35,847 nt of DNA from UBA8437 sp003445035 (GTDB taxonomy: Bacteria > Planctomycetota > Planctomycetia > Planctomycetales > Planctomycetaceae), in NCBI GenBank assembly GCA_937901285.1, contig CALCHI010000533.1:1-35847 (forward strand), given 5' to 3'. Position numbers and translations under genes: made by a program. Below are positions 1 to 6,827 of the stretch, piece by piece; the stretch's first letter is position 1, and each line of letters opens with the position of its first letter. A model generated the notes under the pieces. That model did not search any database. It was not told the DNA's origin and saw only the letters and a program-made list of their open reading frames with translations.

Positions 1-466
1 GCTTGGCGGAAGAGGTCTTGCCAGGGCGGGGCAAGCGGCTGAAGTCCAGGCCAAGGTGCCACTTGCCGACAATGCCGGTACGGTAACCATGTGACTTGAG
101 GAACGAGGCGATTGTGGGGCGATCGGGTTCAATCAGCGGGGTGCCATAACCGTTGAGGACTCCCGATTTCAGTCGACTGCGCCAACAGTAGCGACCGGTC
201 AGCAGGCCGTAGCGGGTGGGCGTGCAGACGGCCGACGGGGTATGGGCGTCGGTGAAGCTGACGCCCTGGTCGGCCAGCCGGTTGAGATGTGGCGTGGGGA
301 TCTTGGAGTCGCGGTTGATCGCCTGCACATCGCCGTAACCCATGTCGTCGGCCAAAATGACAACAATATTGGGGGGGGCGGCGGCCGGAAGCGGATGTGG
401 TCCCGTAATGGCCGTTGTGATGAGCAGAGAGGTAAGAAAGTTGATGGATGAGCGGGGCCGGAACAT
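1..466 (-). CDS. Sulfatase (arylsulfatase A family), N-terminal part, runs off the left edge
   Basis: Formylglycine-dependent sulfatase, probably exported, that hydrolyses sulfate esters; the substrate cannot be told. Reading leftwards from the ATG at 466, the protein begins with a basic, hydrophobic signal peptide (about residues 1-30, ending in an Ala-rich segment). The metal-binding sulfatase start follows (NIVVILADDMGYGD), then the active-site motif CTPTR within SAVCTPTRYGLLTGR, whose Cys is the residue converted to formylglycine, and later the family motif GKWHLG. About 155 residues are visible; full-length family members have about 450-550, so the C-terminal two thirds lies outside the window. 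The start is 24 bp after the purD stop on the same strand, so the two may be co-transcribed. A run of eight C (eight G on the plus strand, 371-378) lies just after the signal peptide. Confidence 0.93.
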   Translation of the reverse strand, partial: MFRPRSSINFLTSLLITTAITGPHPLPAAAPPNIVVILADDMGYGDVQAINRDSKIPTPHLNRLADQGVSFTDAHTPSAVCTPTRYGLLTGRYCWRSRLKSGVLNGYGTPLIEPDRPTIASFLKSHGYRTGIVGKWHLGLDFSRLPRPGKTSSAK

Positions 467-490
467 GAGCGGTGTCCTGGTCGTGAAGTG

Positions 491-1768
491 TCAGGATTGG
501 CGAGCCTTGTCGGAAATGTCCTTTCGGCACCAGGCTCCTTCCCAGCGAATGCACTTGACGGCCTCGTAGGCACGCTGCTTGGCAGCAGCCAATTCGTCAC
601 CCAGGGCGGTGATGCCCAGGACGCGACCACCATTGGTGACAATCTGGCCATTTTCGGACGTGGTGCCCGCGTGAAAGACGTGGACGTCGTCGAGTGCGTT
701 GGCTTCGTCGAGTCCACGGATCTCGTGGCCCTTATCGTATGAGCCAGGGTAGCCATGGGAGGCCATCACGATGCAGACCGAAGGTCGCGGATCCCATTCC
801 AAAGGCTCAAAATCGGCCAGTTGGCCATCGGCGGCGGCTTTCAGCAGCATTCCGAAGTCCGACTTCAATCTCATCAGCACCGGTTGCGCTTCGGGGTCAC
901 CGAAGCGAACGTTGTATTCCAGGACCTTGGGGCCCTGCTTGGTGATCATCAGGCCGGTATAGAGAAGGCCCGAAAACGGTGTGCCAGCAAGTTTCATGGC
1001 GTGGACGGTGGGGATGAGAATCCGTTCTTCGATTTCCGCCATCAATTCAGGGGTGATCAGCGGCGTGGGCGAGTAGGCCCCCATGCCGCCGGTATTGGGG
1101 CCGGTGTCTCCGTCGCCTGCCCGTTTGTGGTCCTGTGAGGCTTCCAGCGAGAGGATGGTGTTGCCTTCGACCAACGCGAGAATGCTGGCTTCCTGGCCGA
1201 CGAGAGTCTGTTCGATGACCAATTTGCGACCGGCATCGCCAAAGGATAATTGAACAAGCATTTCTTCAACGGCCGCCAACGCCTCGTCCCGATTGCGGCA
1301 CATCAGGACCCCTTTGCCGGCGGCCAGTCCGTCGGCCTTGACGACCCAGGCCTGATCTTCGCGATCGTCAAGAAAGTGCCTGGCATCGGCGGCCGTGTCA
1401 AAAACGGCGTAGTCGGCAGTGGGCACGTTACCTCGACGCATGATCTCCTTGGCGAAAGCCTTGCTGCCCTCCAGGGCGGCGGCCTCAGCCGTGGGGCCGA
1501 AGGCACTCAACCCGTCGGACTGGAATGCGTCTACGAGACCACCGACCAGGGGCGCTTCCGGACCGACCACCGTCAGGTCGATAGAGGTGTCTTGAGCGAA
1601 CTTCACCAGTGCCGGGATGTCGTCGATGTCGAGATCGACACAGGTCGCTTCAGCGGCAATGCCGGCGTTTCCCGGGATGCAGAACACTTCGCTGACCGAC
1701 TCGGAACGGGCCAACTTCCAGGCCAGTGCGTGTTCACGTCCCCCCTGGCCAATCACAAGAACCTTCAT
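491..1768 (-). CDS. purD: Phosphoribosylamine-glycine ligase (GAR synthetase)
   Basis: Second step of purine synthesis: ATP-dependent joining of glycine to 5-phosphoribosylamine, in the cytoplasm. The 425-residue product has the usual family length. It starts MKVLVIGQGGREHALAWKL, the N-terminal PurD motif, and carries the ATP-grasp segment with NTGGMGAYSP and the late FGDPEAQ motif. The frame stays open about 570 bases upstream of the ATG at 1768, but that part is antisense to asd and resembles nothing, so the ATG that gives the canonical N-terminus is chosen. It diverges from asd across 150 bp, and the sulfatase follows 24 bp downstream on the same strand. No other purine genes are visible here. 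Confidence 0.97.
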   Translation of the reverse strand: MKVLVIGQGGREHALAWKLARSESVSEVFCIPGNAGIAAEATCVDLDIDDIPALVKFAQDTSIDLTVVGPEAPLVGGLVDAFQSDGLSAFGPTAEAAALEGSKAFAKEIMRRGNVPTADYAVFDTAADARHFLDDREDQAWVVKADGLAAGKGVLMCRNRDEALAAVEEMLVQLSFGDAGRKLVIEQTLVGQEASILALVEGNTILSLEASQDHKRAGDGDTGPNTGGMGAYSPTPLITPELMAEIEERILIPTVHAMKLAGTPFSGLLYTGLMITKQGPKVLEYNVRFGDPEAQPVLMRLKSDFGMLLKAAADGQLADFEPLEWDPRPSVCIVMASHGYPGSYDKGHEIRGLDEANALDDVHVFHAGTTSENGQIVTNGGRVLGITALGDELAAAKQRAYEAVKCIRWEGAWCRKDISDKARQS

Positions 1769-1868
1769 CGCTTCGATCCATCTTCGGGTGCAGGTCTTGA
1801 TGAGAAACCGGTCGGAGTATATCAACGGGTGCAGGGAGTCGACAGGTAGCCGTTGCCGACTTGGACGG

Positions 1869-1887
1869 CCGGCGAGGACTCCGCCGG
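1869..1887. repeat. Short perfect inverted repeat in the purD/asd divergent region
   Basis: CCGGCG and CGCCGG are separated by 7 bases, about 30 bp before the asd start codon and between two divergent genes. It could form a small hairpin in the asd leader or be a protein site. At this GC content a 6-bp palindrome can also occur by chance. No clear promoter hexamers were seen in the rest of the 150-bp gap. Confidence 0.25.
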
Positions 1888-1918
1888 AATGGCAATTTGA
1901 GTGGGAGGGTGAATCAGG

Positions 1919-2929
1919 ATGTTCGACACGGTTGCGGTCATTGGTGCCACTGGCGCCGTGGGCCGAATCATGCTTCAGCTGCTCGAGGAGCGGCAGTTCC
2001 AGGCCAATCGTTTTCGTCTGCTGGCGTCTGCCAGGAGTGCGGGTGAGTCTGTTCCCTTTTGCGGGGGACAGTTGACCATCGAAGAGTTGACGCACGAGTC
2101 GTTTGAAGGTGTGGACCTGGTGTTGTCGAGCACACCCGATGACGTCGCCGCCGAGTTCTTGCCGTCGGCCGTCTCGGCAGGGGCGACGGTGATCGACGAA
2201 TCCGGATACTGGAGAATGAGTCCGGAGGTGGCGCTGGTGGTCCCGGAAATCAACCCGCAGATTGCACTGGAGGCTGATGGAATCATCGCCAGTCCCAACT
2301 GTTCCACCACACAAATGGTCGTGGCGTTGAAGCCGCTGCATGACGCTTCGCCGCTGACTCGGGTTGTCGTCAGCACCTACCAGGCCACCAGCGGGGCGGG
2401 GGTCCAGGGAACCGAGGACCTGCTGGAGGGGACTCGTGCCGAATTGAACGGCGAGACCTTTGAATACCGGGCCTTCTCACATCCGATTGCCTTCAACGCG
2501 ATCCCTCAAATTGGCAGTGTCAAGGAAGAGGGTTACACCAGTGAAGAAATGAAAATGGTGTACGAGACGCGGAAGATCCTGGGGATTGAGGATCTGCCGA
2601 TCAACGCAACCTGTGTTCGGATTCCCGTGGCCAACTGCCACAGCGAGGCCATCACCGTGGAGACGGAGCGGCCGATTCCACCGGAGGAGGCCGCGGAACT
2701 GTTTGCCGCATTCCCCGGGATCAGCGTGATTGACGACACCGCGGCAGGTCGATACCCGTTGCCCAGCACGTGCAGTGGCAAGGACGACGTGTTCATCGGG
2801 CGAATTAGACGGGACTTGTCCCATCCCAACGGTCTGTCGTTCTGGTGCGTGTCCGACAATCTCAGGAAGGGCGCCGCCACCAACGCTGTCCAGATCGCCG
2901 AGTTGCTGGGTGGACACCGTGGAAACTAG
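1919..2929 (+). CDS. asd: Aspartate-semialdehyde dehydrogenase
   Basis: Reduces aspartyl-phosphate to aspartate semialdehyde with NADPH, the branch point to lysine/diaminopimelate, threonine and methionine. The 336-residue product begins with the nucleotide-binding motif VAVIGATGAVGR. It carries the active-site cysteine in SPNCSTTQ (Cys128), a substrate-binding region around RIPVANCHSE with the conserved His, and a C-terminal SDNLRKGAATNAVQIAE, all standard for the family. A purine-rich GGGAGG lies about a dozen bases before the ATG. It is transcribed away from purD and converges on the coiled-coil gene with a 44-bp gap. It works with the aspartate kinase at the right end of the window and supplies the route to LysA and to the meso-DAP used by MurE. 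Confidence 0.97.
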   Translation: MFDTVAVIGATGAVGRIMLQLLEERQFQANRFRLLASARSAGESVPFCGGQLTIEELTHESFEGVDLVLSSTPDDVAAEFLPSAVSAGATVIDESGYWRMSPEVALVVPEINPQIALEADGIIASPNCSTTQMVVALKPLHDASPLTRVVVSTYQATSGAGVQGTEDLLEGTRAELNGETFEYRAFSHPIAFNAIPQIGSVKEEGYTSEEMKMVYETRKILGIEDLPINATCVRIPVANCHSEAITVETERPIPPEEAAELFAAFPGISVIDDTAAGRYPLPSTCSGKDDVFIGRIRRDLSHPNGLSFWCVSDNLRKGAATNAVQIAELLGGHRGN

Positions 2930-2973
2930 GGCCTGAACGTCGCCGCAGAAGATTGCGGGTGGGCGCCCGTCTC

Positions 2974-4380
2974 TCAGGAGTCGTCGCTCGCCTTGGGCTT
3001 CGGTTCTGCCTTGGGCTTCGGTTCTGCCTTGGGCTTCGGTTCTGCCTTGGCATCTTTTTCAGCGGCCGGCGGCTTGGGTGCTTCGGATTTCTCTTTGAGT
3101 TGAGTCCGGATCCTCTGATTGGTGTCCCGGGAAGCTTTCAAGGCGGCCTGGGTCTCGGACAACAACTTCGTGGTTGTCTGCAGGGTCTTGGTGGTGGTGG
3201 CCAGCGCGGACCCCGCCGAATTGAGGGCCTTGGTCCTGACGGCCAAGGTGGACCTCGTTCCTTCCAACGCCTTTTTCGAGTCGGACAACGACTTAGCGGC
3301 ATCGATGAGTTGGCCCTGAGTGGTTTTCAGGTTGGTTGCGGTGTCGGTGAGTGTCTTGGAGATCTCGGCCTGTTTCTTGTTCGAGGCGGCCAGTTGTCCC
3401 TGGGTGTCGGTCAGGGACTTCCTGGTTCCGGAGAGAGTCTTGTTGGATTCGGCCAATTTCTTGTCGGATGTGGCAAGTTGTGTTTCGCTGTTGATCAACC
3501 GTTTCTCGGTAGCGGACAGCTTTGTCCTGGAAGCAGTGAGCAGTGAGTTCGTGGTGGCCAGTGACTTTGTGGTGTTGGACAAAGTCTTGGTGTTTTCCGC
3601 CAGGGATTTGCTGGTGTCCGCCAGCGCCTTGCTGTTGGTGGCCAGGGTCTTGTTGGTGTCAGTGAGTGACGCCTGGGTTTCAGTCAATGACTTCTTGGTT
3701 TCTGCGAGTTGTTGACCGGTGGAGGCGAGTTCACCGTCGAGCTTCGTGTTGGCAACAGTCAGGGTTGCTGCCTCTGTGCGGGCCGCATCGCGTTCTGCAG
3801 CAGTCTTGGCAATCGATTCGGTGGACTGGGTGAGTTTTATAGACAGTTGAGTCGTACGGGCCTGGGACTGTTGGACGGATGTGATCAATTCGGCGATCTG
3901 GACCCGGAGTCGTGTTCGGTCCTCGGCCAAGAGATTGGCTCGGGTGTTCTGCACCGTCAGTGACCTGGTTGTCGTTTTGAGTGTGTCGAGGGATTCGGCC
4001 AGGATGCCCTGGTTGTCCTTTAATCGATTGTTGAGTTGTGAGAGTTCGGAGGCCCGGGTGGCGGCCAGGGCTTCACCTTTCTCGGCGCGGAGTGCCTGTT
4101 GGGCCAGGTTCCGCTGGGCCTGGTTGAGCGTGGAAACAAGTTCAACGATCTGAGCGTTGAGCTTGGTGATGTGGGTTTCGGCCTTGTCGGCGTCGTCGGC
4201 ACGCTGGAGGGCGTCGACATAGGAGAGAACCTTCTCCGGGTGAACCACTCCGTTGGCATCGATGTAACCGGGAATCAATTTCCGGGTGGAACCCGGTTCG
4301 CCTGCGGTAAGCAGCGGCGGAAACAGTCCGATGCTCAGAAGGGCACATAGAACTGTCCGATGGCGATATCCGATGGTCAT
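2974..4380 (-). CDS. Secreted leucine-heptad coiled-coil protein, function unknown
   Basis: I do not recognise a named family. The 468-residue product starts with a signal peptide (about residues 1-26, RHRTVLCALLSIGLFPPLLTAG), so it is exported. Residues about 50-215 are ordinary coiled coil. From residue 218 to 414 a leucine occurs at every seventh position (29 positions, 28 of them Leu, one Gln at 337), in units such as SKSLAEN and NKTLSGT that are rich in Thr, Ser, Lys and Ala. The C-terminus has three exact KAEPKP units in a Lys/Pro/Glu tail and ends in acidic DDS. The start is the ATG at 4380 because GGAG lies 6 bases before it; a TTG four codons upstream overlaps that site. A structural rod, envelope spacer or stalk role is inference only. 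The composition is low-complexity, so homology matches to other coiled coils may be misleading. Confidence 0.85.
   Translation of the reverse strand: MTIGYRHRTVLCALLSIGLFPPLLTAGEPGSTRKLIPGYIDANGVVHPEKVLSYVDALQRADDADKAETHITKLNAQIVELVSTLNQAQRNLAQQALRAEKGEALAATRASELSQLNNRLKDNQGILAESLDTLKTTTRSLTVQNTRANLLAEDRTRLRVQIAELITSVQQSQARTTQLSIKLTQSTESIAKTAAERDAARTEAATLTVANTKLDGELASTGQQLAETKKSLTETQASLTDTNKTLATNSKALADTSKSLAENTKTLSNTTKSLATTNSLLTASRTKLSATEKRLINSETQLATSDKKLAESNKTLSGTRKSLTDTQGQLAASNKKQAEISKTLTDTATNLKTTQGQLIDAAKSLSDSKKALEGTRSTLAVRTKALNSAGSALATTTKTLQTTTKLLSETQAALKASRDTNQRIRTQLKEKSEAPKPPAAEKDAKAEPKPKAEPKPKAEPKPKASDDS
2990..3050. repeat. 18-bp tandem repeat, 3.4 copies, inside the coiled-coil gene
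   Basis: Three exact copies of an 18-bp unit (2990-3007, 3008-3025, 3026-3043) are followed by 7 bases of a fourth. Read on the minus strand it encodes KAEPKP repeats in the C-terminal tail of the secreted coiled-coil protein. Because 18 is a multiple of 3, copy-number changes would lengthen or shorten the tail without a frameshift. Confidence 0.95.
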
Positions 4381-4382
4381 GT

Positions 4383-4390
4383 CTTTCTCC
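4383..4390 (-). promoter_or_regulatory. Ribosome binding site deciding the start of the coiled-coil gene
   Basis: On the minus strand GGAGAAAG precedes the ATG at 4380, with 6 bases between GGAG and the ATG. This rules in the ATG start over the TTG at 4392, whose codon sits next to the same purine run. Confidence 0.6.
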
Positions 4391-4528
4391 AAGCCTCACG
4401 GAGACGAAGGGAGTTCAGTTGGCGGTCGAATTGACAGGGTAACAATTATCACCGCTAACGGCGCGTTTTGCACGGACTATCCACTTATCGTGGGTTGCCC
4501 AGTCTTCCTGCATGTGGGCGAGCCGTGT

Positions 4529-5167
4529 TCATTGATCTGCGGGATCGGTTGGGTCAGGCGAAAAGTGGAACGGAAGTTCGTTGTCCTGTCGATTGGCCAT
4601 ACCGCTTTTGAAGTGTTTCCGGCAGACCGCCTGGTAGGACTCGTTGCCACCGATCTTGATTTGTGCTCCTTGTTTGACAACGCGGCCCTGATCGTCGAGT
4701 CGCAGCACCATGGTGGCTTTGCGTCCACAGTGGCAGATGGTCTTGATTTCAACCAGGTTGTCGGCCCAGGCGAGCAGGTGCTGGCTTCCTTCAAACAGTT
4801 GACCCCGAAAATCGGTTCTCAGGCCGTAGCAGAGAACCGGGATTCCGAGGTCATCGGCCACATCCCCAAGTTGGTGCACCTGTTCGCGAGTGAGAAACTG
4901 GGCTTCATCAATAAGAAGACAGTGCAGCGTCTTTTCACGATGAGCGTCGCTGACAAGCGTCAGCAGATTGTCGACGGTCGAGAACGTGATAGCGTCCGCC
5001 GAGAGTCCGATCCGTGAGGAAACGACCGAGCCGCCGTATCGCGTGTCGAGTTCAGGGGTCAGGACAATCGTGTTCATACCGCGTTCGCGGTAGTTGTAAC
5101 TGGACTGAAGCAGGTTGGTCGATTTTCCGGCGTTCATCGACGAATAGTAGAAGTACAACTTGGCCAT
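4529..5167 (-). CDS. tdk: Thymidine kinase (type II)
   Basis: Phosphorylates thymidine in the salvage pathway, in the cytoplasm. The 212-residue protein starts MAKLYFYYSSMNAGKST, which holds the P-loop (MNAGKST). It has the Walker-B-like LLIDEAQFL and the lasso region with zinc ligands (CHCG, later CRKHF), as in type II enzymes. The start is the ATG at 5167 rather than a GTG seven codons upstream, because the family begins directly at this strand and GGGGA lies about 8 bases before it. It follows lysA by 26 bp on the same strand and is probably its operon partner. The C-terminal 20 residues (rich in Asp and Pro) are a short extension. Confidence 0.95.
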   Translation of the reverse strand: MAKLYFYYSSMNAGKSTNLLQSSYNYRERGMNTIVLTPELDTRYGGSVVSSRIGLSADAITFSTVDNLLTLVSDAHREKTLHCLLIDEAQFLTREQVHQLGDVADDLGIPVLCYGLRTDFRGQLFEGSQHLLAWADNLVEIKTICHCGRKATMVLRLDDQGRVVKQGAQIKIGGNESYQAVCRKHFKSGMANRQDNELPFHFSPDPTDPADQ

Positions 5168-5193
5168 GGCGGATGTCCCCGGCGCCACGAGGG

Positions 5194-6477
5194 TCAGCTT
5201 GAGGTGGATTCGAGCAGTTCGGTGAGTGGTCCGTGTTCGAGAGTGGCGAAGTAGTCGTCGACCGTCTCGGGCCGACGGATGACTCGTAGCCGTCCATCTT
5301 CCTGGAGTAGCAGCTCGGCCGACCGCAGCTTGGCGTTGTATTGGAAGCCCATCGCGTGGCCGTGGGCGCCGGCATCGTGAATCACGAGCAGGTCACCCGC
5401 GGTGATGGAGGGCAGGTTGCGATCCACGGCGAACTTGTCGTTGTTCTCACACAACGATCCAACCACGTCGACGACGGTGTCGTGGGGGGCGGTTTCCTTG
5501 CCCAGCACGGTGACGTGGTGATAGGCACCGTACATACCCGGTCTCATCAGATTGGCCATGCAGGCATCAACGCCGACATAATCTTTGTAGATCGTCTTGT
5601 GATGAATTGCTGTGGTGATCAGGTAACCGTAGGGGCCGGTGATCACCCGGCCGTTTTCCATCAGCACGCCGAGCGGGTCGAGGCCGGCAGGAACCACGAG
5701 TTCGTCATAGGCTTCATGGACACCGCGGCCGACGGCCTCGAGATCGACCGGTTGTTGGTCGGGGAGGTACGGGATCCCAATTCCCCCACCGAGGTTCACC
5801 CATTCGAGCCGGATGTCCAATGTTTCGCGCAGTTCGGCGGCGAGAGTGAACAGCATACGTGCGGTGGCCACGAACGATGGGGTGTTGAGTTCGTTGGATA
5901 CGACCATCGTGTGAAGTCCAAACCGGGAGATGCCTCGATCCTTGAGCTGCCGGTATCCGTCAAATAGCTGGTCACGGGTCAGGCCGTACTTGGCTTCTTC
6001 GGGGTTGCCGATGATCGCGTTTCCGGTTCCCTGTCGAAGTGGGCCGGGGTTGTAACGGAAGCTGACCAACTCGGGCAGGCCTGCGTGCCGGTCAACGAAA
6101 TCGATGTGGGAAATGTCGTCGAGGTTGAGGACCGCTCCGATCTTCCGGGCGTAGATGTATTCGCTGGCAGGCGTGTCGTTGGAGGTGAACATGATCCGGT
6201 CGCCGGAAATTCCAGCCGCTTCGGACAGCAACATCTCCGGCTGGCTGGAGCAGTCGCTCCCGAAACCTTCCTGAGCAAGAATCTCAAGCAGATGAGGGTT
6301 GGGTGTGGCTTTGACAGCAAAATGGTTGCGGAATGACGGACACCAGGCAAAAGCGTCTTGTAGACGGCGAGCGTTGTTGCGGATGGCGGCTTCGTCGTAA
6401 ACGTAGAACGGTGTCGGGAACTCGCGGGTCCATTCCCGGACACGGTCCTCGTCGAAAGGCAGTGGAAGTGTGGGCAT
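5194..6477 (-). CDS. lysA: Diaminopimelate decarboxylase
   Basis: PLP-dependent last step of lysine synthesis, converting meso-diaminopimelate to L-lysine. The 427-residue protein belongs to the fold-type III decarboxylases. The PLP lysine is Lys56 in HFAVKATPNP. A glycine-rich phosphate-binding loop appears as NLGGGIGIPY, the second-subunit active-site Cys region as GSLCENNDKFA, and a C-terminal HDAGAHGHAMGFQYN motif is present. The frame is open 31 codons further upstream, but that part lacks family similarity, so the ATG at 6477 giving MPTLPLPFDEDRV is used; no strong Shine-Dalgarno is visible. A related decarboxylase acting on another amino acid is possible, but asd, aspartate kinase and a DAP-type murE in the window favour LysA. 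tdk follows 26 bp downstream. Confidence 0.93.
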   Translation of the reverse strand: MPTLPLPFDEDRVREWTREFPTPFYVYDEAAIRNNARRLQDAFAWCPSFRNHFAVKATPNPHLLEILAQEGFGSDCSSQPEMLLSEAAGISGDRIMFTSNDTPASEYIYARKIGAVLNLDDISHIDFVDRHAGLPELVSFRYNPGPLRQGTGNAIIGNPEEAKYGLTRDQLFDGYRQLKDRGISRFGLHTMVVSNELNTPSFVATARMLFTLAAELRETLDIRLEWVNLGGGIGIPYLPDQQPVDLEAVGRGVHEAYDELVVPAGLDPLGVLMENGRVITGPYGYLITTAIHHKTIYKDYVGVDACMANLMRPGMYGAYHHVTVLGKETAPHDTVVDVVGSLCENNDKFAVDRNLPSITAGDLLVIHDAGAHGHAMGFQYNAKLRSAELLLQEDGRLRVIRRPETVDDYFATLEHGPLTELLESTSS

Positions 6478-6827
6478 GGTCGAGCCAGGAATGAGAGTCG
6501 AAGGGTCACAAAGACCGGATGGGCCGATCGATGGAGACCGGGTTCTTTCAATTCTAGAACTACTGTTCAAGTGACGGTAGTTCGGCGATGGGGGAGGACC
6601 GTTCCGAAGGTGCCGGTTGCAAGGGTTTCGCAGTCCCTATGGTCGGAAAGTTCGGTACGATTCCCCCAGGCCGTGGTGACTCGGTCGGTAGACCAATCGA
6701 GACCGTTTCCGCGAGGCAGTGGGACTGTAGGCCGGGCCGATAGAAACAGAAGACGATGTGACGGCCCAGCGGACACCTCCAACGAGACGGTCCTCCGGGT
6801 TGCGATTTCTTGCGGAGCCGACAGCCC
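6478..6827. other. 350-bp divergent intergenic region between lysA and the HEAT/receiver gene
   Basis: No convincing gene lies here; the open frames on both strands have no recognisable product. It must contain the promoters of both divergent genes. The one structured element I see is the dyad at 6557-6583, next to a palindromic TTCTAGAA (6552-6559). I could not pick reliable -35/-10 pairs. Confidence 0.6.
6557..6583. promoter_or_regulatory. Dyad element, candidate operator upstream of lysA
   Basis: GAACTAC (6557-6563) and its exact reverse complement GTAGTTC (6577-6583) are separated by 13 bases, in the most AT-rich part of the divergent region. It lies 80-106 bp before the lysA start. The size and spacing fit a dimeric regulator site or a hairpin; no regulator is identified. 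Confidence 0.3.

Noticed and set aside
1769..2341. Upstream extension of the purD frame (about 190 residues)
   Set aside because: It is antisense to asd and has no similarity to PurD; the canonical PurD N-terminus begins at the ATG at 1768.
3119..3963. Long plus-strand open frames rich in Val/Ser opposite the coiled-coil gene
   Set aside because: They are shadows of the repetitive minus-strand gene; the signal peptide, ribosome site and heptad pattern are on the minus strand.
4431..4459. Plus-strand TTGACA near 4431 and a minus-strand GATAAT at 4445-4450 as promoters
   Set aside because: No plus-strand gene follows TTGACA. For the minus strand no -35 with more than three matching bases lies at the right spacing, so a promoter for the coiled-coil gene could not be supported.
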